Below, piece after piece: positions 40,511 to 49,070 of a stretch of DNA of 64,000 bases. The first letter of the stretch is position 1. Each line of letters starts with the position of its first letter. Made by a program: the position numbers and the translations under genes. A model generated the notes under the pieces. That model made no database searches, was not told the origin of the DNA, and saw nothing but the letters and a program-made list of their open reading frames with translations. The stretch is from Lachancea kluyveri NRRL Y-12651. Its lineage: Eukaryota > Ascomycota > Saccharomycetes > Saccharomycetales > Saccharomycetaceae. Where the stretch lies: positions 434,001 to 498,000 of the forward strand of contig CM000693.1 of NCBI GenBank assembly GCA_000149225.2. Direction: 5' to 3'.

Positions 40511-41374
40511 ATGAAACTATTTGTCGGCTTGTTGTTACTGGTGTCTTCAGTACAGCTTTCAGTTGCGGATAAGACAAACTTCTACCCTTTGACATCTAAA
40601 TCCCATAAGATTCCAAAACTAACTCCGTATCAGCTAGAAGAACAAATTCCGATAGAATGTATATCAAGAGATATAACAACCGGTGAGCATACTTTTGACG
40701 ATGATGGCAATATAATATATCAGCATGCTCCTATATGTAAGGAAACGAATAAGCCTTTAAGCTTTCCATTTGGTCTAGATGCGTATCAGACTGAATGTAC
40801 TATCGAGATATATGACGAGCTGTACCATTTATTACAGCTGTATATACACGAAGACTCACCATTTTCATGTCGTATTCCAATCGGCAGTGTCGCTAAAAGT
40901 TCAATCCCTTCGGGATCCCCGTTGGAGAGCACCAAGGACAATGATATAGCTTACGTTCCTTTGACATTTGGATTGCGAGGCATTCTACAACCAAGTCATT
41001 TAGACATTGATAATCACTTAAATGTGATCTTTCACCAGTCTTCTAAAAACGGCATCGTCTCCTCTATTGCGTATTCTTCTGGTACTAACACAACTCGAAT
41101 TATTATAGGTGACGAGCTTGTGCTGAAGTTCAACGTTTTTTGGTTTGGAAACGAAAGAGAAGGTGATGATGGCCTACCATATGCTGTTGACTTTTATACG
41201 TTATCAAAAAGCATGGGTAAAACGACAGGCGTATTGTTGATATTGATTGTCCTCTTCTTTGTTTGTTCTCTCTTTGCCCTTGCATATGTTGTTGCTAGCA
41301 AAAGGGTCATGACTCATTACAGAAGCTTAGGCTACTCGCAACAAGATTTGGAAACAGTTAACAAATCCGAATGA
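40511..41374 (+). CDS. Unidentified type I membrane protein of the secretory pathway
   Basis: I cannot name this gene. The 287-residue product has a clear signal peptide (MKLFVGLLLLVSSVQLSVA, cleavage after about A19), a luminal domain of about 210 residues with cysteines near 49, 75, 95 and 119, an NTT glycosylation sequon (about N196), one membrane segment (about 239-262, TGVLLILIVLFFVCSLFALA), and a short basic cytosolic tail ending HYRSLGYSQQDLETVNKSE. The overall plan resembles the Golgi protein Psg1 (YKL077W), but I see no firm homology. S. cerevisiae has nothing between ADA2 (YDR448W) and UTP6 (YDR449C), so it is a lineage-specific gain here or a loss there. The good codon pattern and intact frame indicate a real gene. 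Confidence 0.8.
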   Translation: MKLFVGLLLLVSSVQLSVADKTNFYPLTSKSHKIPKLTPYQLEEQIPIECISRDITTGEHTFDDDGNIIYQHAPICKETNKPLSFPFGLDAYQTECTIEIYDELYHLLQLYIHEDSPFSCRIPIGSVAKSSIPSGSPLESTKDNDIAYVPLTFGLRGILQPSHLDIDNHLNVIFHQSSKNGIVSSIAYSSGTNTTRIIIGDELVLKFNVFWFGNEREGDDGLPYAVDFYTLSKSMGKTTGVLLILIVLFFVCSLFALAYVVASKRVMTHYRSLGYSQQDLETVNKSE

Positions 41375-41494
41375 TAACAGCAATGCTCGTTGGTTAGTTT
41401 CTTGTTGTCTGCTTTTATTTATTTTACAATATAATCTACGTATAACCATTTTGCTATTCGGCGTATTGTATTATTATTTGTTTTTTTCTTACCA

Positions 41495-42838
41495 CTACAA
41501 TTTCTTGACAATTGCGGCCAATATTTTAAACCTTGGATCATTTTCCTTGTCAATGTGTGATAGAAAGGTGTCTTGTAAATACTCGGTGTAAGAAGATGTC
41601 AGTTTTTTAGCGAGTTTTTCATCTGTCTTGTTCTTGTATGCAAAATACTTATTGACGGAGAGTTGTAGCCAATCAATCTCGAAATTCTCCATGCTCATGT
41701 ATCTGATATTGAGGGTGATATCCAATATCAACACCTTTAAATAGAGATCTGGTAGATCTTTTTCTAAAGTAACGTTGTAGTGCTCCTCTTTTAGAAATTG
41801 CAAGACGTGGTTGATCAAGTAGTCTCTTTGCAAATCGGTGAAATTGTCAAACAAGCTGATGTATTCAAGGGACTTTGCGAACAAAAATTCCATGACGTTA
41901 CGGCTCAGTTCCTTGTCCAGTTTGGAGTCCGTGACAGCATAATATCCTCTATGTTTGTTGATGTAACTTTTGCCTAACGATCTCATAGCAACGTCGAAAA
42001 TGGCCAGCGCAACATTACCACGCAAGGCAGGGTTGGTGTCCTCGTTTCCTAACATGTTCATGTCAGCTTCTGGCAGCTCATTTAGTTTATCTTTCATGCT
42101 GTCACCAGTGGTCGGCATCAGAATCGCATCGTCATCGTCTTTTTCCGTCTCATTATTACCATTTTTCTTGGCTTCATCCTGCTCTTTCAACATGTCCAAT
42201 TCCTGTTCTCTCTCGTTAATAAGACCCATAACTTTCCTCCGGTTGATTAGTTTAGTGATGAAATTCAATTCAAATTTGACATATTCGTACCAGAGCTTAG
42301 AGACGTCTGGATTGAACCTTAAACCACTTTGAAAAACCGTTCTACAACTCTTGAAGTTTGCATGCACCTCATACTCGTACTTTGCACAACTGATCCAAAT
42401 ATCGACATTGTTGGGATGTAGCTTCAACAGCTGATTATAGACACCATGGATCTTTCTGTAAGAAGTCTTTTGGCCTCTCGTTTTCAAATAATTCAAATAT
42501 AAAGACCAGAATTTTAGGTCCCGTGGGAATTTATTACAACCTCGTTGAAAAATGAAAATAATTCTTTGTTGCAAGGACCAGTCAGAAATACTGTTAGATT
42601 TATTTGCTTGCAGTATCCTCTTGACGCGCTTTTGACGCAGTTTATCAACGTTAGTTTCATATTCAATATACTTCACATAATCGTTGATACTAGAACCTCT
42701 TGAACTTAAGCGATGCTCAAAATCTGTTCTCTTTTTCATAATTGCACTGACCTCATTTTTGGTAAAAAGACCTTTATCAACTAGATCATCAATTTCTGGG
42801 ATAGCTTGTTCTAAGTAGTACCTGGCCTTTGAAGACAT
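41495..42838 (-). CDS. UTP6: SSU processome subunit Utp6
   Basis: Component of the U3 snoRNP/UtpB part of the small-subunit processome, required for 18S rRNA maturation in the nucleolus. The 447-residue product (440 in YDR449C) starts [20 protein letters not shown] and contains half-a-TPR (HAT) repeats (for example [20 protein letters not shown] near 92-111, and [20 protein letters not shown] near 139-158). A low-complexity acidic insert (about 215-240) lies in the middle. Convergent with the 40511 gene, 120 bp apart. Confidence 0.94.
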   Translation of the reverse strand: MSSKARYYLEQAIPEIDDLVDKGLFTKNEVSAIMKKRTDFEHRLSSRGSSINDYVKYIEYETNVDKLRQKRVKRILQANKSNSISDWSLQQRIIFIFQRGCNKFPRDLKFWSLYLNYLKTRGQKTSYRKIHGVYNQLLKLHPNNVDIWISCAKYEYEVHANFKSCRTVFQSGLRFNPDVSKLWYEYVKFELNFITKLINRRKVMGLINEREQELDMLKEQDEAKKNGNNETEKDDDDAILMPTTGDSMKDKLNELPEADMNMLGNEDTNPALRGNVALAIFDVAMRSLGKSYINKHRGYYAVTDSKLDKELSRNVMEFLFAKSLEYISLFDNFTDLQRDYLINHVLQFLKEEHYNVTLEKDLPDLYLKVLILDITLNIRYMSMENFEIDWLQLSVNKYFAYKNKTDEKLAKKLTSSYTEYLQDTFLSHIDKENDPRFKILAAIVKKL

Positions 42839-43488
42839 AACCTTAAGATACTATCTGTATGGGTGGATGGTACACTGTACTTATTCAGTTAGAGATGAGC
42901 ATCTCCCGGAAAATTTTCAATTTTACTTTACATCTCGTTACTTTTGACCATGTTATCTAATCCCGTGTCAGCGCATTTTGGACGAGCTTTGCATAAGGAT
43001 TTCAATGCGCTCTAGTTGGGATATGTTTGCAAATACATTAGTCCTACAGTATTAATCTAAGCCTCTATGTCAAATACGAAGCGAGATCTCGTCTGAATCA
43101 AACATGTATATATGTTTCCGTTTGTTTTGATCCGATACTTTACGAGAATCAAGTAACCGAATTATATGATGGCTTTGCATGCCCAGTACTGGATGCGTCG
43201 AGAGGATGCGAAGTGCTGTGGCGGTACAGTATGACAATGCCACTTTGCAATGCATTGATGCAAGCGTCCCGCTTCCGCTGAAGACCTGCCTCGACTCATC
43301 AGGTAAAAACGTGCAAATAGTTATAATTCACGACTGTTAACACTTTAACCAGTGCCTGTTACCCGGCTATATTAGAAAATTTTCTCTGGGGCGGACAGGA
43401 TGGAAAAATGATTCAAGAAATGAAGTATTCAAAATATATAAATTAGTGTTCTAAACAGTAGAAAGAAAAACGACACACAGTACCTGCA
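42839..43488. promoter_or_regulatory. UTP6/YML6 divergent intergenic region
   Basis: A 650-bp divergent promoter region for a ribosome-biogenesis and a mitochondrial-ribosome gene. No strong RRPE or PAC pair and no further gene recognised. Confidence 0.4.
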
Positions 43489-44393
43489 ATGTCATCTACC
43501 AAACAGTACACTAGATTATCAGCTAAAGTATGTTGTTACTGTAATTACCTTTTTTTTTTTGTCTTTGGGTTGAAAGCATATCGAATAGAATTACTAACTT
43601 TCCTTTTATTTTACAGGTTATACAAGCTATTCGTCTCCAATCTACCAAGGCTGCTGCACCTTTACCAAATGCTGCGCTGCCACCAAGCTACACTCTAACC
43701 ACAGTGCGCTCTTTTCCATCACTTGAACCAATCTCCTTTTCCCCCGTCCCTGCCTCCGTGCTAGATGCACCATTGAGAAGAGACTTATTGTGGCGTGCCG
43801 TTGTATACGAAAATGATAACAAGCGTGTTGGTTCCTCGAATCCGCCATCCAGAAGTGAGAATGGTTACTCCAGACGTAAGTTGCTGCCACAAAAGGGGTC
43901 TGGTAAAGCCAGAGTAGGTGATGCAAATTCTCCAACTAGACATAACGGTAGCAGAGCTTTGGCCAGAAGCGCTCCAAATGACTACACTACAGAGTTACCT
44001 AACAAAGTTTACTCTTTGGCGTTTAATAATGCATTGAGTCACCAGTACAGGAAGGGTAATCTCTTTGTCATTGGTGGCAACGACTCTCATTCCCAAATCA
44101 ATGAACTGGATTTGAACGAACTAGAAATACTACCAACAAGTTTAGAATCTGAAGACGGTGACATTATCTTTGAAAGATTCATGAGAGAATATGATTTGAC
44201 TAACAAGAATTTACTCTTTATTGTCAGTGAGCCTAGAGACGGTCTATTCAAATACACTGAGAAATTCAAAGATAGGGTGAACATCGTTCAGAAGGAGTTT
44301 GTAGACGTTAACGACCTTTTGAAAGCACAAAAGATTTTTATCGAACTACCATCACTAGAATATCTAGCTGTTACTCACTCCCCACTAAAATAG
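43489..44393 (+). CDS. YML6: Mitochondrial ribosomal protein uL4m, spliced
   Basis: Large-subunit protein of the mitochondrial ribosome. The CDS joins 43489-43527 to 43617-44393, giving 271 residues (286 in S. cerevisiae). The intron is 43528-43616 (89 nt): donor GTATGT, branch point TACTAAC (43592-43598), acceptor CAG. It splits the mitochondrial presequence ([13 protein letters not shown], then [14 protein letters not shown]). S. cerevisiae YML025C has a similarly placed intron. The uL4 core is visible ([45 protein letters not shown]). Followed by RPS18 on the same strand. Confidence 0.95.
43528..43616 (+). other. YML6: YML6 intron
   Basis: Donor GTATGT (43528-43533), branch point TACTAAC (43592-43598), acceptor CAG (43614-43616), with a T-rich stretch between. 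Splicing joins codon 13 to codon 14 in frame. Confidence 0.93.
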
Positions 44394-44680
44394 TCATGTC
44401 CATAGGTATACTTACACGTATACGTATATATCAACTCCCTCTGTATATAATAACTTTTTGAAACCAAAACGAGGATTTCCCAAATCGAACTAGATCTTCA
44501 AGTTTATATCCAAGGGACTGCAAAGAAAAGATGTATGTACGTACTTTTTCCAGCCAGCCGGTGGTGTGTGAAAAAGATGCTTCACTTGTTTATAATATGT
44601 ATTGTACGATTCGTTATCTGAAATAGTTCCGATGATGTAATCATTCATTTTCACCACTTCGTTGTGACTCACGACTGTCT
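44394..44680. other. YML6 3' region
   Basis: About 290 bp between the YML6 stop and the RPS18 RAP1 site. AT-rich with no gene. Confidence 0.4.
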
Positions 44681-44722
44681 ACACCCATACAATTTATAAT
44701 ACTGTAATAAGACCCATGCATT
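44681..44722 (+). promoter_or_regulatory. RAP1-type sites of RPS18
   Basis: ACACCCATACAATT (44681-44694) is a near-perfect RAP1 ribosomal-protein site. A weaker second match, AGACCCATGCATT, covers 44710-44722. They lie about 415-455 bp upstream of the RPS18 start. Confidence 0.75.
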
Positions 44723-44800
44723 ATATAAATGTGTAGTTTCTGCTCAGACAAACGAAGGATGAAAATGGAAAAGAGTATCCGTAGGTACGATGCAAACAGT

Positions 44801-45055
44801 CCTCTCACTCCGTGCAATCTGTGCTGCGGGCAAGTGTCCGCTACGCACCACCTCGCCCGAGTCTCTCTGAGTCTGCCAACGCCTTCCTCCACCTCGGCCT
44901 GCCTAGCGCCCTGGGCTATGGTCACTCCAGGGCGCCATGCCTGGGCCTGCCTCCACCACCACGCGGGCTCGTGCTCTCGTCTAGCGTAGCTCCTCTGCTA
45001 CTGGCAGGATTCTGGGCCTCGCTCTCTCTCCGCCGCTGCCTCCCCATTCGCTGGG
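44801..45055. promoter_or_regulatory. GC-rich block in the RPS18 promoter
   Basis: About 255 bp of GC-rich, pyrimidine-rich (coding strand) DNA; 42 of 60 bases in 44881-44940 are G or C by eye count. It lies between the RAP1 sites and the RPS18 ATG (80 bp downstream). It contains TAGCGTAGCTCC (44982-44993), shared with the RPS17 block. Short frames inside lack similarity; composition, not coding, explains them. Confidence 0.6.
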
Positions 45056-45135
45056 ATTATATCAAAAGTGTTGAAGTTTTTTCAAGACGTGTGCTACATC
45101 AACAGTCACAGAGTATATACACGAAACGGGTAAAG

Positions 45136-45972
45136 ATGTCTTTAGTTGTTCAAGAACAAGGTTCCTTCCAACACATTTTGCGGTATGTTTCGATATCCTA
45201 GTTTAATGAGCCATTTGATGAGATACCGAGGAGTAGGATTTTGATTATGCAAAGGTATTCAGAGATTGTTTGATAACTACATCGTTAGAACACCTAGTAT
45301 CGAGGCCTTTGGGGATGGCAGTGAAAAGTACAGGACGCAGTCGAGAATCCGTTAGTCTTTGAGCTGTTATCCTGCTAAGATGATTTGACAGTAGAGCTCG
45401 AAACCTTAGAAAGCCAACAGTTTGATGTATTCGTTGAAGCTTGCAGGAGAGAAATGCAGAAGTTACTGAGTTAAACTTTTAATTGATACTGTTCGATATC
45501 GCTACACACTTTCCTTCGACCTCTTGTATTTCCGGGTGGTCTGCACAAGAGCTACCATTACTAACATATCTTTTACAGTTTGTTGAACACCAACGTTGAT
45601 GGTAACATCAAGGTCGTTTACGCTTTGACCACCATTCGTGGTGTCGGTCGTCGTTACGCCAACTTAGTCTGTAAGAAGGCCGATGTTGACTTGCACAAGA
45701 GAGCCGGTGAATTGACCCAAGAAGAATTGGAAAGAATTGTTCAAATTATGCAAAACCCAACTCAATACAAGATCCCTGCTTGGTTTTTGAACCGTCAAAA
45801 GGATGTCAACGATGGTAAGAACTACCACACCTTGGCTAACAACTTGGAATCCAAGTTGAGAGATGACTTGGAAAGATTAAAGAAGATCAGAGCCCACCGT
45901 GGTATCAGACACTTCTGGGGTTTGCGTGTCAGAGGTCAACACACCAAGACCACTGGTCGTCGTAGAGCTTAA
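45136..45972 (+). CDS. RPS18: 40S ribosomal protein uS13 (Rps18), spliced
   Basis: Small-subunit head protein contacting the subunit bridge and tRNA. The CDS joins 45136-45182 to 45579-45972, giving 146 residues, the exact family length. The protein is nearly identical to S. cerevisiae Rps18 ([16 protein letters not shown], then [20 protein letters not shown], ending [12 protein letters not shown]). The intron is 45183-45578 (396 nt) and splits an Arg codon: donor GTATGT, branch point TACTAAC (45559-45565), acceptor CAG. Strong codon bias and RAP1 sites upstream fit high expression. One copy replaces RPS18A/B (YDR450W, YML026W). Confidence 0.97.
45183..45578 (+). other. RPS18: RPS18 intron
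   Basis: Donor GTATGT (45183-45188), branch point TACTAAC (45559-45565), acceptor CAG (45576-45578). No snoRNA recognised inside. Confidence 0.94.
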
Positions 45973-46599
45973 GCGATTATACACCCCCTTCTTCCTTCTT
46001 TCTATGTATAAATGATTGGAATTTTTATTTTGATTGTACTTTAATCATAAATATTAGTGTATACTCGTTTTAAGAGAAAAAACAGCTTTCATAATATTAA
46101 ACCGTACGTGATTTTCCCTGGCATGGCTTTTAAAGCCCTGACGCACCGCTAGCACCTTCACCCGATACCGTGAAGCCATAAACTAGAAAGAGAAAAGACG
46201 GTTCAAGAAAGAATGCGAATGTCTGCTAACGAAAGAATCATATAGCCTTATCCAGTGCGCAAGCAGTCTAAAAGAGTAGAAAGAGTAAAAATTTGTAGTA
46301 ATACATGCAATTATAAAATGGCCTAAATATAACCTAAAGCTTGAGAGAAGTAAAGCGTGGGATGGACAAAAAGGTGGAAAAGGGGTGGAGTGGGTTAAGA
46401 AACATCAAATCATGTGCTTAAAATTCGTAAAACATTAATGTGTAGTAATGGAAAGCGGGAAAGTAAACCTCGCTTACTGATGGTGTTTGAATACGTTCCA
46501 ACGGTTCTTCATGTATCCGCCGGACTGTTGTGATGAGGCTGCGTTTAAAGAAGACAATTTCGACTTGTAAAATACAAGAGGTGGCAAAATATGGCTGAG
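45973..46599. other. RPS18-YOX1/YHP1 convergent spacer
   Basis: 627 bp between convergent genes, unusually long for two 3' ends. No ATG-started gene seen. A non-coding RNA cannot be excluded, but no snoRNA boxes were convincingly recognised. Confidence 0.35.
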
Positions 46600-47760
46600 T
46601 CACCTCTTTAAGGTATTCAAATCCAACACTTTCAAAACTGCTTCCTTTCTTGTACTGGGATCATGCTCCTTGAGATCTAGTTTGGTCCTTTTACCAGTGT
46701 TTTTTGTCGGTGATGTCGCCGTTGGCGATGAAGTGGAGCCGTTGATCAGTTTATTTACCCTGTTGTTTGGAGAGGTTTGTATCGGAGTCAACACCTTTTT
46801 ATCGCTTTTCAAGCGGAACGTCAAGGCTTGGCCACCAGCGGTTGGTGAATTCTCTCTCGTTGGAGTGGTTTTCTTTTCAGGAGTAGAACTAACCATAACA
46901 GTGGGTGCTGTAACATTGGAAGGGACCTGGGTTGTTGGTGTATGTAGTTGGAGAGTGTTTCTGGTCGACGCTTGTTGGAATTTAACGGAAAGTGGAGTGG
47001 TTGGTTGTGGTCCAGATGTATTTATTGGGGCAACAGCATCGACGACTGGGTTGGAGGTTACTGTAGTAGCAATTCTTTTGTGTTTCTTAACACTCTGTCT
47101 TTTGTTTTGAAACCAGATTTGTACTGCCTTCTCAGACATACTGCAACGCTGGGCCAATTCTATTCTTTTCTGCTTGTCTGGCGTGGAGCAAGCTTCAAAC
47201 TCTGCTTGCAAGATATTCAATTCGTTTTTAGAGGTTCTCCTTCTCTTCCTGCGAGCCAAAGGCGCATTGTCGATAGATGGCTCCTTAGATGGGAAAGTTT
47301 CCTGTGAATGAGAGATAAATGCAAATTCCTTCTTCTTTTCGCTTGCAGACAAATTTTTGGCTACGGAGGTTGGCGTCATCATTGACTTGCGTTCCTTCGA
47401 AACCGTAACATTTTTCTTACTGCTTACGGGTGTGTCTAAAATCAAACTTTTAATCTCATTCTGATTTATTTTGGAAGGTGAAGCGTCAATGGCACCAGAA
47501 AACGAACTGAATCTCACCATGCTGGTTTGGGGAGTAATCGAAGAGAGATTGGTATGACTTATGGAGTTTTTCGATGCACTGTATGGAGTCTGAGGTTGTT
47601 TTGCAGGGTTGAGCAACGGTGGTAGCTTTATGACACCTTGGCCATCGGTTTTAAAGCAGTTAGATTTAATTGCGCTAAATAATGGGGAGCCCGGTTCGGA
47701 CCGAGTTTTGTTGCTGTGGAGAATGGTAGCAAGTGATGGTAGCAAAGGTTTATGATCCAT
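46600..47760 (-). CDS. YOX1: Homeodomain repressor (YOX1/YHP1 ancestor)
   Basis: In S. cerevisiae, Yox1 and Yhp1 bind next to Mcm1 at early cell-cycle boxes and repress M/G1 genes outside that window. The 386-residue product has one homeodomain (about 170-229) with a basic N-terminal arm (RRKRRRTSKNEL) and recognition helix KAVQIWFQNKRQ (WFQNKRQ 216-222). Flanks are low complexity, rich in Ser, Thr, Pro and Lys with many SP/TP sites for CDK phosphorylation. The extended promoter carries candidate SBF/MBF, Mcm1 and homeodomain sites (48045-48210). The symbol stands for the YML027W/YDR451C pair. Confidence 0.92.
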   Translation of the reverse strand: MDHKPLLPSLATILHSNKTRSEPGSPLFSAIKSNCFKTDGQGVIKLPPLLNPAKQPQTPYSASKNSISHTNLSSITPQTSMVRFSSFSGAIDASPSKINQNEIKSLILDTPVSSKKNVTVSKERKSMMTPTSVAKNLSASEKKKEFAFISHSQETFPSKEPSIDNAPLARRKRRRTSKNELNILQAEFEACSTPDKQKRIELAQRCSMSEKAVQIWFQNKRQSVKKHKRIATTVTSNPVVDAVAPINTSGPQPTTPLSVKFQQASTRNTLQLHTPTTQVPSNVTAPTVMVSSTPEKKTTPTRENSPTAGGQALTFRLKSDKKVLTPIQTSPNNRVNKLINGSTSSPTATSPTKNTGKRTKLDLKEHDPSTRKEAVLKVLDLNTLKR

Positions 47761-48044
47761 GAGTGGTATTATACAGAAGTGAAGATCGTTGGTGAGACGA
47801 TATATGAACGTAGACTAATCAAAAAGCATGTTGTGTTGAAATCTTTTTTCTTTATATACATGTAAACTCATTTACAAATCAAAACGCGATCCAATCTTGT
47901 AGCCTAAAAGAGATATTATATTGACAGTACCGTTGACTACGGTGAATTGTTACGCAACCAAGGTCGAAGTCGCGAGTCGCGATATCGTCCAAGGGGAAAA
48001 CGTAAACATCTACGGCCTTCTGGCTTCTCCTACGAAATAGGAAA

Positions 48045-48073
48045 TTAATTATGTGTACGATTTCCTAAACAAG
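48045..48073. promoter_or_regulatory. Candidate Mcm1 site with adjacent homeodomain site
   Basis: CCTAAACAAG within TTTCCTAAACAAG (48061-48073) fits the Mcm1 P-box consensus CCYWWWNNRG exactly and overlaps a forkhead-like TAAACAA. TTAATTA (48045-48051) is a homeodomain (TAAT) site 9 bp away. It sits about 290-310 bp upstream of the homeodomain gene. Confidence 0.4.
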
Positions 48074-48187
48074 TTCAATTTACTCAGACAAGGCAATAGA
48101 ATTGAACTTTTTTGTCATAGTCGTCAATGGAAACATCAACTTTTTTTTTTTTTTCTTTTTGGACAACTAAACTCGCGTCGCGACCAA

Positions 48188-48210
48188 TTTCGCGTCTTTT
48201 CGATTTCGTG
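48188..48210. promoter_or_regulatory. Candidate SBF/MBF elements
   Basis: TTTCGCGT (48188-48195) and TTTCGTG (48204-48210) match MBF-like and SBF (CACGAAA) elements; more CGCG words lie at 47969-47984. YOX1 is an SBF/MBF target in S. cerevisiae. Confidence 0.4.
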
Positions 48211-48783
48211 CTCATCGGTTGATACTACGTGGGTGGAGCAATGGCGTAGTGCACTTTAAAACATAGAACAGTAAGAGCATTCGAGGTGATTAGATAGAGG
48301 AAGAAAATGGAAAAGAAAGCCAAGAGTTGATTTGACCTTGCGTGACATTTAAACACATTTCCCAGATTTCAGTCTGTATCCACAATCGTATATATGTTTC
48401 ATATGCGCTTTCCACGCCAACTGCGTACTTATCATTATGCACGCGGCCCGCTGCGGATCGTGTAGGTTACCACCTCTTTTAACCATTTTCGTCACAACTT
48501 GTGCTAAGTTGAAGAAATGGAAATACGTAAGTACGCGATATTTGGTTATGTGTTTAAGACATGGGTCGCATGCTGTTGAGAACCACAAAGTAGCCTTATT
48601 TCCGGATCGTTCTATCGCGCATAACAAACTTGCCTCAGAATATTCCTTCTACCTCGTAAACACCATCTACACCCTGTAATCAGACCGTTGCGGAGTAAAT
48701 ACTAAATGTGTAAAGAAAAAAAAACTGGTATGTATATCATAAGGCTGAATGTTGGCCGTTGAAAAGTATGGGCTGGACCACCG

Positions 48784-48888
48784 CACGTGTAGGTTGCTGC
48801 TTAAGTGTCCGTACATTCCCTTTATATCGAGAACTTTGAGGTAATGGAAAGTTTAAACTCATGTTAAAGGTTATCATTCTACACGTGG
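48784..48888. promoter_or_regulatory. Two CACGTG (Pho4-type) boxes upstream of PPN1
   Basis: CACGTG at 48784-48789 (GCACGTGTAG) and 48883-48888 (reverse strand CCACGTGTAG), 183-287 bp before the PPN1 start. The shared 3' flank GTAG suggests related sites. PPN1 is phosphate-regulated in S. cerevisiae through Pho4. Confidence 0.5.
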
Positions 48889-49070
48889 ACCTGGACAAGG
48901 AGAAGAGGGAAAAAAAAGTTCCATTCGATGAGAATCCCCCTTTAAAGTGGTTACTGAACACTGTTTCTATTGGCAGATTCGGCTTTTGTATTGATTAGGT
49001 GCTCTATTTTGCTTATAAAATCCTGAACCTGGTTTCGAAGCATCTCATTAACCTACTTTTAAGGACTCGC

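Larger units (their letters stand above)
47761..49070. promoter_or_regulatory. YOX1/YHP1-PPN1 divergent regulatory region
   Basis: A 1.31-kb divergent intergenic region without a supported gene. Near the homeodomain gene it holds a cluster of CGCG words (47969-47984, 48175-48195), TTTCGTG (48204-48210), TTAATTA (48045-48051) and a Mcm1-type site (48061-48073). Near PPN1 it holds two CACGTG E-boxes (48784-48789 and 48883-48888). Confidence 0.5.

Noticed and set aside
44729-45201. Overlapping short frames in the RPS18 GC-rich block considered as genes
   Set aside because: GC-rich DNA has few stop codons; the frames lack similarity and overlap the RPS18 leader and first exon.
46000-46400. Possible snoRNA in the RPS18-YOX1/YHP1 spacer
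   Set aside because: No convincing C/D or H/ACA box pair with closing stem could be found by eye.
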